Source of the DNA: Shewanella olleyana
Lineage (GTDB): Bacteria; Pseudomonadota; Gammaproteobacteria; Enterobacterales; Shewanellaceae
Direction: 5' to 3'
DNA: 64,000 bases
Assembly: GCF_023283825.1 (NCBI RefSeq)
Contig: NZ_JAKILD010000003.1
Location: 186,001 to 250,000 of the forward strand
Translations under genes and position numbers: made by a program
Shown here: piece after piece, positions 35,487-44,621 of the stretch
How the letters are laid out: every line of letters begins with the position of its first letter
Position numbering within the stretch: position 1 is the first letter of the stretch
The notes under the pieces: generated by a model
What the model was told of the DNA's origin: nothing
The model's database searches: none
The model's input: only the letters and a program-made list of their open reading frames with translations

Positions 35487-38369
35487 TCATGCTGTTTCTA
35501 CATTAGCCGCTAAGTCAGACTCCACGCCTAAAATATGCTGGTAGATATCGATAACTTGAGAAACATTTTCGTTAGCTATACTGGCATCTATCAAGCCTTT
35601 TTGCTGTTGTAACGTCAGTCGATGATTCTCATCCCTTAACCAACAATAAGTCTGAATTAAGTGCTGTGCTGTCATCATGGGTAAAATCTCCAATTCGGCA
35701 AGAACTTGAAAAATGTGCACATTATCAGACCAAATAGCCAACTCTTTATACTGGTTTGCATTTGCTAAGACCAAGTATTGAGCCATAAATTCAATATCGG
35801 CAATGCCACCAGCACTTTGCTTTAAATCAAACTTGTCATTGCTCACTTTTAGTAAGTGATCGCGCATTTTTATTCGCATATCTCTGACTAACTTTGCTAA
35901 CTCAGGAAGGTCACGGGGCTGAGACAATACTTCAGTTCTTATTTCGCTAAAGCGCGCAGCTAATTGATTATCGCCATAGACAAAACGAGAACGAACTAAG
36001 GCCTGATGCTCCCAATTCCATGCTTCTGTTTGTAAGTATTCTTTAAATTGTTCAACCTCGGTGACGAGTAGTCCTGATGCCCCTGAAGGTCTAAGACGCA
36101 TATCCACTTCATAAAGCTCACCCGAAGTTGTACGAGTGGCAAATAGATGCACAATTCGTTGTGCAAGCTTTAAGTAGAAATGTCCAACTCCGATAGGCCT
36201 TCTGCCATCGGTTTCACCTGTGTTCACACTATTGCGTAGGAACACCAAATCTAAATCTGAACCATAGCCCAGTTCAATACCGCCCAATTTACCGTAGCCG
36301 ATAATGGCAAAGCCCATTTTATCTGGACTAGTTCCTTCAGGAACGCCATGACGAGCTGCCACTTGATGCCAAGCCTGAAGCACCACTTGTTCAATTATGG
36401 CTTCCGCTAAAAAAGTAAGATGATCGCTTACTTCCATCACAGGCAAAACACCAGTCACATCAGCGGCGGCAATTTTGAGCTGCTGGGACAATTTGAATTG
36501 TCGCAGCGCTTCCATTTGCATTTCCATGTCATCTTCTGGCACTCGTAATAAATACTGTCTTAACTCGCTTGGATAATCATCCACCGATGTCGTGTCGTAT
36601 AACTGAGAAGGATCGATTAACTCGTCTAGCAGCATGGGGAAGTTAGCTAACTCATGAGCAATCCAAGGACTAGCACAACATAAGCTAATCAGCTGTTGGC
36701 GAGCTCCTGGGTTTTCACATAAGAGTTCCAGATAAGTCGTTCGTGTTAAAATATGTTCCAACACACCAGAAACCGCTTTCAATGCGACACTAGGAATGGG
36801 TTGTTCTAATAATTCAGACAGCAATCTTGGCATCAGCTTTTCGAGTGTCTCGCGGCCTCTGGGACCAATAGAGCGTTTGGTGGTTATAGAGCGCCACTCG
36901 ATGAGTTCTGGCCAAAAATTAACATCATCCACTAAATGTTCATCTAAAAGCGCTGCTGCATTATCTGGGTCTTCAATAACCCATAACTGGCTTGTCCAAT
37001 GTTCACTTTGTTCTTGTTCGTCTTCGCCGCCTACTGTCTCTTTAAAGTGTCCATGAATTCGATACATGGCATCAGCAATTTTTGACCTTAGTGCAGCTTC
37101 ATTTTCAACTTGCATCGCAAAGCATAAACGCTGCCAATCAACCTGATTATCTGGCAAGGTTTGCGTTTGCTTGTCATCGATGGCTTGGAGTAAGTTTTCA
37201 ACGCGTCTTAATAAAATATAACTGTGTTTCAAATCATCTACAGCAAGGTATTCAAGTTGACCAAGGTTATATAAAGTATCAATAGCACCAAATAGACTTT
37301 GCTGACGTAATGATGGCTCCCTGCCGCCGCGAATGAGTTGAAAACTTTGCACCACAAACTCAACTTCTCGGATCCCACCAGCACCTAATTTGATGTTATC
37401 TGTCAATTGACGACGACGTACTTCTTGGGCAATCAATTGTTTCATTTTTCTGAGGGAATCAATGGCTGAGAAATCGATATATCTGCGGTAAATGAAAGGC
37501 CTTAATAAGTCATGCAAATCATCGCTATATTGAGTCCAAGGCCCAAGAACTCTAGCCTTAACCATGGCATAGCGTTCCCAGTCACGGCCTTGCTCTTGAT
37601 AGTAATCTTCTAGGCCACTAAAGCTTACCACCAGCGGGCCGCTTTCACCGTAGGGGCGCAAACGCATATCAACTCGAAATACAAAGCCATCAACAGTGAC
37701 TTGATCGAGTAAATTGACTAAACGCTGGCCCATTCTGATGAAAAACTGCTGGTTGGCTTGGGCACGGCGTCCACCTTTCGTTTCGCCATGTTCAGGAAAG
37801 GTAAAAATTAAATCAATATCAGATGAGAAATTCAGCTCGCGGCCGCCAAGCTTGCCCATGCCAAGAATCAATAAAGGTTGCGGATTACCCTCGTCATCGG
37901 TTGGAGTCCCTAATTGCTGGCACATTTCTTTATATAACCAATCGCGAGCAGCGATGACTAAGGCCTCAGCAAGTGCTGACAAGTCTAATAGTGAAGACTC
38001 GACATCAGCATAATTTTTAAAATCGCGCCATGCTAGTCGCACCATTTGCAGGTTACGGTATTGACGCAAAGCAGATTTAACTGCCTCTTCGGAGGTTAAA
38101 CTAGATAACTCAGCATCGAGTTCTTCGGCAAAAAGCTGTCTATCAACATCATTGATTAATCCATTGAATAATGAACTAATCCATTGCGGGTTTCTGCATA
38201 ACTGTTCAGCAATATAATCACTCAATCCAAAGACTGATTTTAACTCTTGCTGTTGAACATGATCCAAATTAGCGGCTAACTCAGGTGACTCATCACATAG
38301 CCTTAACCAGTAACGTTCTGCAATGTCAGATAATTCGGCAGATAAGGCGCAGTTACTTTGGTTTTGCAT
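35487..38369 (-). CDS. glnE: Bifunctional glutamine synthetase adenylyltransferase/deadenylylase
   Basis: Switches glutamine synthetase activity by adding or removing AMP in response to P-II proteins. The 960 residues have both nucleotidyltransferase halves: [21 protein letters not shown] near 175 and [22 protein letters not shown] near 695, each with the two metal Asp. Middle and C-terminal helical regions have the expected KAxVxGPWxQYSD-like segments ([14 protein letters not shown]). Full length for the family. Divergent from the PspA cluster; in E. coli glnE lies next to ygiF, whose homologue is at 45.8 kb here. Confidence 0.95.
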   Translation of the reverse strand: MQNQSNCALSAELSDIAERYWLRLCDESPELAANLDHVQQQELKSVFGLSDYIAEQLCRNPQWISSLFNGLINDVDRQLFAEELDAELSSLTSEEAVKSALRQYRNLQMVRLAWRDFKNYADVESSLLDLSALAEALVIAARDWLYKEMCQQLGTPTDDEGNPQPLLILGMGKLGGRELNFSSDIDLIFTFPEHGETKGGRRAQANQQFFIRMGQRLVNLLDQVTVDGFVFRVDMRLRPYGESGPLVVSFSGLEDYYQEQGRDWERYAMVKARVLGPWTQYSDDLHDLLRPFIYRRYIDFSAIDSLRKMKQLIAQEVRRRQLTDNIKLGAGGIREVEFVVQSFQLIRGGREPSLRQQSLFGAIDTLYNLGQLEYLAVDDLKHSYILLRRVENLLQAIDDKQTQTLPDNQVDWQRLCFAMQVENEAALRSKIADAMYRIHGHFKETVGGEDEQEQSEHWTSQLWVIEDPDNAAALLDEHLVDDVNFWPELIEWRSITTKRSIGPRGRETLEKLMPRLLSELLEQPIPSVALKAVSGVLEHILTRTTYLELLCENPGARQQLISLCCASPWIAHELANFPMLLDELIDPSQLYDTTSVDDYPSELRQYLLRVPEDDMEMQMEALRQFKLSQQLKIAAADVTGVLPVMEVSDHLTFLAEAIIEQVVLQAWHQVAARHGVPEGTSPDKMGFAIIGYGKLGGIELGYGSDLDLVFLRNSVNTGETDGRRPIGVGHFYLKLAQRIVHLFATRTTSGELYEVDMRLRPSGASGLLVTEVEQFKEYLQTEAWNWEHQALVRSRFVYGDNQLAARFSEIRTEVLSQPRDLPELAKLVRDMRIKMRDHLLKVSNDKFDLKQSAGGIADIEFMAQYLVLANANQYKELAIWSDNVHIFQVLAELEILPMMTAQHLIQTYCWLRDENHRLTLQQQKGLIDASIANENVSQVIDIYQHILGVESDLAANVETA

Positions 38370-38419
38370 TATTATTCGATCCCTTCAGCAATTTAAACAC
38401 AGCGTAACACTTTCTAATC

Positions 38420-38432
38420 GACATAATATGTC
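38420..38432. promoter_or_regulatory. 13-bp palindrome, candidate operator, copy 1
   Basis: GACATAATATGTC is a perfect inverted repeat (GACATA-A-TATGTC) in the region between divergent glnE and the cluster's first gene, 51 bases upstream of glnE and 184 bases before the lipoprotein gene. The same 13 bases occur twice at 42265-42313 and nowhere else that I see in the window. Confidence 0.55.
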
Positions 38433-38498
38433 AACATGTGCTATACCATTCATAACAAAAGTTTAATGTAAGTCTTAATTGAATATGCCATTAAGATT

Positions 38499-38515
38499 AC
38501 TATAACCTGTATAGT
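38499..38515. promoter_or_regulatory. Inverted repeat upstream of the lipoprotein gene
   Basis: ACTATAACCTGTATAGT has 6-base arms (ACTATA / TATAGT) and lies about 100 bases before the first gene of the cluster. Could be an operator; it has no second copy in the window. Confidence 0.3.
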
Positions 38516-38615
38516 AGTTATACCTAACCGTATAAATATTTGGTCGTTATTGAGCACATATTTATGCGGTTTGTTATTATATTTATAGATTAATTTCTAA
38601 CCATTTGGAGAAAAC

Positions 38616-39584
38616 ATGGCTGGCATGCTTCCCCGTGTCCTCGCAGTATTTTCAACGATAATATTGTGCTTTACATTAACAGGCTGTGGTGATGACAGAC
38701 CTGAAAAAATAGCTCAGTATCAGCAATTGTCTCAACAACGTTTGGGTCAATTAAGCTCGATGCTCAATAGTGGTGAGTTGCGTAATGCTACATTACTAAA
38801 CCAATACAGCAATTTACTCAAACAAAGTAAACCTGATTTAGTGCCGCTGTTAGATGAACTGGCAAAAGATGCTGGTACCTCAGGACCGATGTTTCAGTCA
38901 CTAGAGAGACGTGTGAGTGAACTTTCAAGTTCAGCCAATTTTGTCGACTTAGATCAACAGCTCGATGAAGCACAAAACATCTACCATGCTGCAGACCCTA
39001 GCCTCTATAACGATATGCTCTCGGATCCTGTCAATGTGGTTGCTGATTTATCCGGTGGTCAACTAGCCCGAGTTAACTCAATCAGTCGTGAAGCGGCTGC
39101 ACTGGCGAATGGCAATGAAGACTTCGGCGCCGGTAGCCAGTTAGTCGGTAACCCTTCCTATGGAAGCTGGCAATCTGACTCAAGCGGTATGTCCTTTTGG
39201 GCTTGGTATGGCATGTATTCGATGTTTTCTAATATCATGAACCCAGTTCGTTACGATCGCTGGTCGAATAATCGTGGTTATAGTTACTACAATGATGTGG
39301 GCCGCTCACGATACACATCACCAAAACAAGCTAGTGCGCAAAATCGCACCTATGAGAACACCAAAAAAACCTTTAACTCTCAAGGTCGACAGTTTAATAG
39401 CCCTTATGCAAAATCGCGTACTGGCTCTACAGGCTTATCAAGACAAAGTACTTCTGCACCTAAAGCCAGCACTGCAGGTACACGAAGTGCAAGCACAAGC
39501 AAATTTCGTTCGACCTATTCAAAAGACAGCAGTTTCCGTAATTCATCAAGCCGCACGACTCGCGGTGTACGCCGAGGCAAATAA
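38616..39584 (+). CDS. Putative lipoprotein, first gene of the PspA/DUF350 cluster
   Basis: A 322-residue exported protein. A hydrophobic N-terminus ends in the lipobox LTGC (Cys ~24). Residues ~30-190 are helical and charged; the C-terminal third is Ser/Arg/Tyr-rich, low complexity and very basic (SRTTRGVRRGK end), with a WAWYGMYSMFSNIM aromatic patch near 200. Such basic tails may bind nucleic acid, polyanion or cell wall. The start ATG has TTGGAGA upstream. It is 9 bases before the DUF350 gene, so they are co-transcribed. I know no family function. Confidence 0.7.
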   Translation: MAGMLPRVLAVFSTIILCFTLTGCGDDRPEKIAQYQQLSQQRLGQLSSMLNSGELRNATLLNQYSNLLKQSKPDLVPLLDELAKDAGTSGPMFQSLERRVSELSSSANFVDLDQQLDEAQNIYHAADPSLYNDMLSDPVNVVADLSGGQLARVNSISREAAALANGNEDFGAGSQLVGNPSYGSWQSDSSGMSFWAWYGMYSMFSNIMNPVRYDRWSNNRGYSYYNDVGRSRYTSPKQASAQNRTYENTKKTFNSQGRQFNSPYAKSRTGSTGLSRQSTSAPKASTAGTRSASTSKFRSTYSKDSSFRNSSSRTTRGVRRGK

Positions 39585-39593
39585 GGAAAAATC

Positions 39594-40493
39594 ATGACAT
39601 TTTTAACTGACTTCGGGCTCACATTAGACCTCGCTATTATTTTAGCCATCGATATCACCATTGCGGTAGTTTTGTTAGCACTTATGCGTTATTTACAAGG
39701 TTGGAGCATAAGAGTAAACAGCCGCGCTGAACTTGCCGAACGTGATAATTTCGCTTTTGGTGTGAGTACCGCTGGCGCCGTTTTGGCACTAGGGATTGTA
39801 CTAAGTGGCGCGATTACAGGTGAAGCGGCAAACTCTTATGTAATGGAAGCCATCGGCATGGCCTGTTACGGTGTTTTTGGTTTAGTACTGATTAAATTTG
39901 GCCGCTTCTTGCATGACAAGGTCGCGCTCAACGAAGTAGACAAAAATAGCCAAATCGTTAACGGAAATATGTCTATTGCCATCGTTGATGCTGCTGCAGC
40001 TATCGCCACAGCGATTATCATTCGCTCGGTATTAATGTGGGCAGAAGATATTACTGTAGATACCTTTATCGCTATTTTCACTGCATTCTTAATTTCACAG
40101 TTAATGTTAGTGGTGTTAACTCGATTCCGTGAGCATCAATACGCGAAACGAAATCAAGGTGATTCAATGCAAAAAGCCCTAGAGCAAGGACAAGTCGCTA
40201 TTGCAGTGCGTCATAGCGGCTACATGATTGCGATGGCATTTACTTTTAATGCTGCAAGTCATTTCATTATTTATGATCCGACCGCTTACATGGCAAATAT
40301 CATTGGCTGGTTGACCTTCTCTATCGTCATGTTAATTGCACTGTCAGTATTATTAGCGATTGTGAAAAAATTAGTGCTAGCTCAGATTAACTTAACTGAT
40401 GAAGTAGAAAAGCAGCATAACCTTGGTGTTGCAGCCGTTGAACTTGCTATTAGTGTCGGTATTGCACTTATTCTTGCGGCATTAATGGCGTAA
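39594..40493 (+). CDS. DUF350 membrane protein (YjfL-like, double-length)
   Basis: A 299-residue multi-pass membrane protein with about eight hydrophobic segments arranged as two similar halves: NFAFGVSTAGAVLALGIVLSG in the first and HSGYMIAMAFTFNAASHF in the second. DUF350 proteins such as E. coli YjfL are about half this length, so this looks like a duplicated form. It lies between the lipoprotein (9 bases) and the spermidine-synthase-like gene (4 bases). In E. coli yjfL is next to yjfI, yjfJ and yjfK; the equivalents of all three follow here. Role unknown, thought to be membrane stress related. Confidence 0.8.
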   Translation: MTFLTDFGLTLDLAIILAIDITIAVVLLALMRYLQGWSIRVNSRAELAERDNFAFGVSTAGAVLALGIVLSGAITGEAANSYVMEAIGMACYGVFGLVLIKFGRFLHDKVALNEVDKNSQIVNGNMSIAIVDAAAAIATAIIIRSVLMWAEDITVDTFIAIFTAFLISQLMLVVLTRFREHQYAKRNQGDSMQKALEQGQVAIAVRHSGYMIAMAFTFNAASHFIIYDPTAYMANIIGWLTFSIVMLIALSVLLAIVKKLVLAQINLTDEVEKQHNLGVAAVELAISVGIALILAALMA

Positions 40494-40497
40494 ATCG

Positions 40498-42246
40498 ATG
40501 AATAATACTTTGCTTGAAAACGGCCAGGAGGGCAGCAACAAGCAAAGCAGCCCTTCTAAACGCAGTTTAGCTTGGTTTGACGATGTCCTTTTACTGGGCA
40601 TTATGGCACTCCTTGCTGGCTGCGGTCTTATCTACGAATACCTTTTATCCCATTACGCAGGCCGTATCTTAGGCGCACTTGAGGCCGCAATTTATACCAT
40701 GATAGGTATTATGATTGTGTCGATGGGCATAGGTGCTTTTGCCGCTCGTAAAATTCGTTGTGCCTTTACCGGTTTTGCCTTACTCGAACTTATCGTCGCA
40801 TTTTGCGGTTCGTTAGCGATTTTAATTACTGCTGCTGTTATTGGCTTTGGCCAACAACTTCCATTAATTATTGCCAACACATTAGGCCTACCGCCTGACC
40901 ATATGCCCGACGGTGGTTTTATTGGCACTCTGCAAAATATGAGTGAATATCTACCATATGTTTGGGGGGTTATTCTAGGCTTGATGATCGGTATGGAAAT
41001 TCCGCTCATCGCCCGCGTACGCCAATCACTATCTGAAGAACACCTAATGCACAATGCAGGGACTATTTATGGTGCTGATTACATTGGTGCTGGTGCAGGT
41101 GCAGCGATTTGGGTGTTATTCATGTTGTCGCTTGATATTCAATTAGCTGCAGCATTAACCGCAAGTGTTAACTTACTTGCTGGCTTTGTGTTTATTTGGC
41201 GTTTTTGGCAACAAATTCGTTGGGCAAAATTAATTCTCGTCGGCCACTTTGTGGCGAGTGGTGTATTGGTTTTATTAGCCATGCATGGCCCTAGTTGGGA
41301 GCAAAATTTTAATAACCTGCTTTATAAAGACAAAGTAGTTTATGCCGAGGCAACCCGCTTTCAACAACTGACCTTTACAGAAAGACTGCGTGGGAGTGGT
41401 CAAGCGCCAGTTTACTCACTCTATATTAATGGTCGATTACAGTTTTCAAGTATTGATGAGCACATCTACCATAGCTTTTTGGTTCATCCAACGATGGCTG
41501 CGAGCGCGAGACAAGATAATGTATTAATCATTGGCGGCGGCGATGGTCTTGGACTCAAACAAGTCTTTAAATGGGCCCCTAAATCAGTCACCTTGATGGA
41601 CTTAGATGAGAAACTCGTTGATTTATTTCGCGAGCCACACGTCAACATGCCTACTCATGTGAGCAATGCCATGCTTGCTTTAAATGGTGATGCGCTTAAT
41701 GACCCTCGTGTAAAGTTGGTTTATGACGATGCATTTAACGGTGTCGATAAGTTGATTAAAAATAATCAAAAATTTGATGTCATCATTGTTGATTTACCCG
41801 ACCCAAGCCACCCTGATTTAAATAAACTGTACTCAGATTTATTTTATCGGAAATTGGCTGAGTTACTCAGCGCTGATGGCGCGATGACAGTGCAGTCAAC
41901 ATCGCCTTATCATGCACAAAAAGCTTTTATATCAGTGGGAAAAACTATTGAGTCTGCAGGTTTTGCAGTGCAGCAATATCATCATAACGTGCCTAGTTTT
42001 GGTGAGTGGGGCTGGACCATTGCCACTCGCTCTGGCCTAGATGCAAAAGCGCGTCTTGCTCACGATGAAGTGTTACCTATCGACGAAGATTGGCTTACTC
42101 CAGGGTTGATGAAAGGTGCATTTGAATTCCCTGGGAATTTTTATGTAGATAAACAGAATATTGAGATTAATAGAATTGGCTCATTGCAGCTGTACCATTA
42201 TCACTTGGCATCTTGGTCAGATAATCAAGGGATGAATCTTTTTTAA
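40498..42246 (+). CDS. Membrane-anchored spermidine-synthase-like aminopropyltransferase
   Basis: Residues ~25-265 form about seven membrane helices. The C-terminal ~300 residues form a spermidine/spermine synthase fold: the decarboxylated-AdoMet loop VLIIGGGDGLGLKQV near 344, an acidic strand end LMDLDEKLVDL, NGDALNDPRVKLVYDDAF, and the catalytic Asp in IIVDLPDPSHPDLNKLYS near 430. The usual GGGDGxxxRE has Lys-Gln for Arg-Glu, so substrate use may differ. E. coli SpeE is ~290 residues and soluble. Membrane forms are known in genomes but little studied. The start ATG is 4 bases after the DUF350 stop. It probably transfers an aminopropyl group to a polyamine or other amine at the membrane (inference). 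Confidence 0.83.
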   Translation: MNNTLLENGQEGSNKQSSPSKRSLAWFDDVLLLGIMALLAGCGLIYEYLLSHYAGRILGALEAAIYTMIGIMIVSMGIGAFAARKIRCAFTGFALLELIVAFCGSLAILITAAVIGFGQQLPLIIANTLGLPPDHMPDGGFIGTLQNMSEYLPYVWGVILGLMIGMEIPLIARVRQSLSEEHLMHNAGTIYGADYIGAGAGAAIWVLFMLSLDIQLAAALTASVNLLAGFVFIWRFWQQIRWAKLILVGHFVASGVLVLLAMHGPSWEQNFNNLLYKDKVVYAEATRFQQLTFTERLRGSGQAPVYSLYINGRLQFSSIDEHIYHSFLVHPTMAASARQDNVLIIGGGDGLGLKQVFKWAPKSVTLMDLDEKLVDLFREPHVNMPTHVSNAMLALNGDALNDPRVKLVYDDAFNGVDKLIKNNQKFDVIIVDLPDPSHPDLNKLYSDLFYRKLAELLSADGAMTVQSTSPYHAQKAFISVGKTIESAGFAVQQYHHNVPSFGEWGWTIATRSGLDAKARLAHDEVLPIDEDWLTPGLMKGAFEFPGNFYVDKQNIEINRIGSLQLYHYHLASWSDNQGMNLF

Positions 42247-42264
42247 TCTACCAAAAATAGCCTT

Positions 42265-42277
42265 GACATAATATGTC
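42265..42277 (+). promoter_or_regulatory. 13-bp palindrome overlapping a -35 element, copy 2
   Basis: GACATAATATGTC sits with its first bases inside TTGACA (42264-42269), a perfect sigma-70 -35. A -10-like TATCTT follows at 42285-42290 (15-base spacing, shorter than ideal). A protein bound here would block RNA polymerase. Confidence 0.6.
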
Positions 42278-42300
42278 TAAGTGCTATCTTTGAAACCTAA

Positions 42301-42313
42301 GACATAATATGTC
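42301..42313 (+). promoter_or_regulatory. 13-bp palindrome near the start of transcription, copy 3
   Basis: Identical to copies 1 and 2; its centre is 36 bases (about 3.4 helical turns) from copy 2, and it lies just 13 bases before the DUF2170 start codon. Two sites flanking the promoter core are typical of a repressor pair. Confidence 0.6.
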
Positions 42314-42326
42314 AACAAGGAAAAAT

Positions 42327-42740
42327 ATGAATATCCATAAGATTGCTAACCACTTAACTGAACTCGGCGATGAAAGTCATACCGGTTTAAAGTTTGACTG
42401 TTTCCCAATTGACGGTGATGTCGAAGTATTACAAGTCAACGTTGCTGGACGAGAAGAGTTACCAGTATTCGTATCTGTAACTGACAACCAAATTTTATGT
42501 ATCAGTTACTTATGGGATGAGAGCGAAGTGAAACAAGAAACTCGCACTCAAATGTTTGAAACCATGTTGGAGCTAAACATTCCAATGCCACTTTCATCAT
42601 TTGCAAAAATTGATGATAAATATGTGGTTTACGGTGCACTATCAGTCACCTCCAGCATGGAAGAGATTGAACAAGAATTATCAGTATTGTCTGATAACTG
42701 TTTAGAAGTCATCGACGAACTTGTCGAATTTTTGAAGTAA
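42327..42740 (+). CDS. DUF2170 protein (YjfI-like)
   Basis: A ~137-residue soluble acidic protein: MNIHKIANHLTELGDE at the start, a beta-rich middle (VQVNVAGREELPVFVSV-like), and an end LEVIDELVEFLK. I assign it to DUF2170/YjfI on order and general match. ATG 42327 has AAGGAAA just upstream; the longer frame from 42309 overlaps the palindrome. First gene of a second transcription unit (DUF2170-PspA-DUF2491-RHH), 12 bases before pspA. Role unknown; in E. coli yjfI precedes the PspA homologue yjfJ. Confidence 0.75.
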   Translation: MNIHKIANHLTELGDESHTGLKFDCFPIDGDVEVLQVNVAGREELPVFVSVTDNQILCISYLWDESEVKQETRTQMFETMLELNIPMPLSSFAKIDDKYVVYGALSVTSSMEEIEQELSVLSDNCLEVIDELVEFLK

Positions 42741-42751
42741 GGAGCCATATC

Positions 42752-43441
42752 ATGGGCATTTTAAATAAAATTTTAACGGCATTTCGCGGCGGTGCAAATG
42801 AAGTCGGCCAAAATATTGTCGATGCAAATTCTACCCGTATTTTTGAGCAAGAAATCCGTGACGCAGAAAAGCATTTAACCAAAGCTAAGCGTGAACTCAC
42901 TGACGTAATGGCGAAAGAAATGCAAGCTAGCCGCGAAGTGGATCGCTTAAAGCGCAGCATTACTGAGCACGAAGGTTATGCAACTCAAGCACTTGAAAAA
43001 GACAACGAAGCATTAGCTATCGAAGTGGCTGAAAAAATTGCCCAACTTGACCAAGAGCTTGCAGACCAAGAAGCGGCTAACACTAGCTTCTCTGCGCACG
43101 CAGTTCGCTTGAAAGAATTAGTCAAGAAAACTGAACGTCAGTTAACGGATTATCAGCGTCAACTGAGCATGGTAAAGACCACTGAAAGTGTTCAAAAAGC
43201 CACTGCAACCATCACTGACTCATTCGCTTCAAGCAACTCGAAGCTAATGAATGCGAAAGATTCTTTAGAGCGCATTAAGGCCCGTCAACAGTCATTTGAT
43301 GACCGTTTACAAGCTTCTGAAGCTTTAGCTGAAGAAAACAGTGACAAGTCTTTACATGCTAAATTAGCTGAAGCTGGCATTGGCGAGCAAAAATCGAGTG
43401 CTAATGCAGTATTAGATCGCCTTAAAGCGAAAAAAGGTTAA
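42752..43441 (+). CDS. PspA/IM30 family protein (YjfJ-like)
   Basis: A 229-residue all-helical protein starting MGILNKILTAFRGGANEVGQ, the amphipathic membrane-binding helix of the family, followed by long coiled-coil helices (EIRDAEKHLTKAKRELTDV, REVDRLKRSITEHEG) and an Ala-rich end. PspA proteins form ESCRT-III-like polymers that protect the inner membrane. Unlike the classic psp operon there is no pspBC or sigma-54 activator pspF beside it; the control element here is the GACATAATATGTC repeat. GGAGCC precedes the ATG. Confidence 0.88.
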   Translation: MGILNKILTAFRGGANEVGQNIVDANSTRIFEQEIRDAEKHLTKAKRELTDVMAKEMQASREVDRLKRSITEHEGYATQALEKDNEALAIEVAEKIAQLDQELADQEAANTSFSAHAVRLKELVKKTERQLTDYQRQLSMVKTTESVQKATATITDSFASSNSKLMNAKDSLERIKARQQSFDDRLQASEALAEENSDKSLHAKLAEAGIGEQKSSANAVLDRLKAKKG

Positions 43442-43448
43442 TTAAGCT

Positions 43449-44105
43449 ATGGGATTTCTAAGTGGCCTATTCGGCAAAAAAGAAGCCCCAAAACGTCAGC
43501 TTGATCATGTGAATAAGCTTCTCAAGGGAGATATGATCTCCCTTGATGATAGCTTTGCTTTACCTGAGCAACTGCGTGGGCAGCAACTTAAAGTTGAACA
43601 AGTCCATACTTACGAGTATGAACGCTCTCAGCAATGTGAGTGGTTACTTAGAGGACATAGTGGTACTGCTATTTACCTCTCTTATCATCAAGAAGATGAA
43701 GCATATTTAAGTTTTTCAATCAAAGTTAATCGAGCCGTTGTAGAGCAGCTATTCGACTTAGATCAATTTGGTCAAATTTTTGAAGAACCCGGTAATGCAG
43801 AACTCACTCCCCTTTCATTATCAAACGAATTAGATAGCGAATACGGACGTTGGCTTGCTAGCGCATATCATCAAGTCGAATTTGGTTGTTTTGGATACTT
43901 CCACCGTGAAGATTATCGTGGTCAAAAACCGCCTCAAGATGATAACAGTCAGCACCGTGGACTGGCTTTTGAAAGCTACTCTTTGGTCAATAATGAAGAT
44001 TCCCACGCCGTCGATATCGAAGTATACGAAGGTGGCGATACTGATGTGATGTTAACTCTGTATCGACCTGTCACTGATATTCGCGAGTTTTGGCCAGCAA
44101 GTTAG
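43449..44105 (+). CDS. DUF2491 protein (YjfK-like)
   Basis: A 218-residue soluble protein: MGFLSGLFGKKEAPKRQLDH resembles an N-terminal amphipathic helix with a basic linker; the remainder is beta-rich with aromatic pairs (YEYERSQQCEWLLRGHSGT) and ends DIREFWPAS. Matches DUF2491/YjfK in position and general features. It begins 7 bases after pspA. The similar start (GFLSGLFGKK against GILNKILTAFRG) suggests both bind the same membrane surface, an inference. Confidence 0.75.
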   Translation: MGFLSGLFGKKEAPKRQLDHVNKLLKGDMISLDDSFALPEQLRGQQLKVEQVHTYEYERSQQCEWLLRGHSGTAIYLSYHQEDEAYLSFSIKVNRAVVEQLFDLDQFGQIFEEPGNAELTPLSLSNELDSEYGRWLASAYHQVEFGCFGYFHREDYRGQKPPQDDNSQHRGLAFESYSLVNNEDSHAVDIEVYEGGDTDVMLTLYRPVTDIREFWPAS

Positions 44106-44134
44106 CTTGAGTTGTTTAAGGAGTAACACCTGTC

Positions 44135-44458
44135 ATGAGTAAAGGTAAATCATTACCAGATACATGGATTAAAAATCAGCAAGCAGCAAAAGCAACGCAA
44201 GTGGCTTTTGACCTCGATGAAAAGTTTCAATACTTAATTCGAAAAGCAGCGCTTGATGCAGGTGTTAGCCCTTCTGATCAAATACGTGCGATCTTAGGTT
44301 TAGAAGTCACTAAACGTCCTAAACGACCAAGATTAACGGTTTCGCTGAGCCAAGATGACTATGCCATTTTAGCTCAACGCTATGGACTAGAATCAGATGC
44401 ACAGCTTGAAATCAAAAAACGTGTATTAGATGATTTAGTCCAGTTTGTTGATGTCTAG
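44135..44458 (+). CDS. Small basic protein with two ribbon-helix-helix-like units
   Basis: A 107-residue protein. Residues ~20-55 (QVAFDLDEKFQYLIRKAA, then LDAGVSPSDQIRAILGL) and ~65-105 (PRLTVSLSQDDYAILAQRYG, then SDAQLEIKKRVLDDLVQFV) each show a beta strand followed by two helices, the Arc/MetJ ribbon-helix-helix pattern. A basic linker TKRPKRPR joins them. It has GGAG ten bases upstream and follows DUF2491 by 29 bases. A double RHH could bind DNA as a single chain; it is the only DNA-binding candidate in the cluster, and the twin palindromes upstream are a natural target. An assembly role instead of regulation cannot be excluded. Confidence 0.6.
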   Translation: MSKGKSLPDTWIKNQQAAKATQVAFDLDEKFQYLIRKAALDAGVSPSDQIRAILGLEVTKRPKRPRLTVSLSQDDYAILAQRYGLESDAQLEIKKRVLDDLVQFVDV

Positions 44459-44520
44459 TTTGTTAGCCTTCAATTGCGTTTAGCAATTATTTAATATCAC
44501 AATTTTGACTATCGGATACA

Positions 44521-44546
44521 AAACACGCTTTCGAGCGTGTTTTTTT
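44521..44546 (+). terminator. Terminator of the PspA operon
   Basis: Arms AAACACGCT and AGCGTGTTT with a TTCG tetraloop and a seven-T run. It separates the cluster from the following ion-channel gene. Confidence 0.9.
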
Positions 44547-44621
44547 ATACCTTAAGATTGTCTCGCCACAGTTACATTGATAGCATCATTACAGAGATAT
44601 TCTGTAGAAACGGATTTTAAA

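Noticed and set aside
42752..43441. Classic pspABC operon under PspF
   Set aside because: No pspB, pspC or pspF and no sigma-54 promoter; gene order fits yjfIJKL better.
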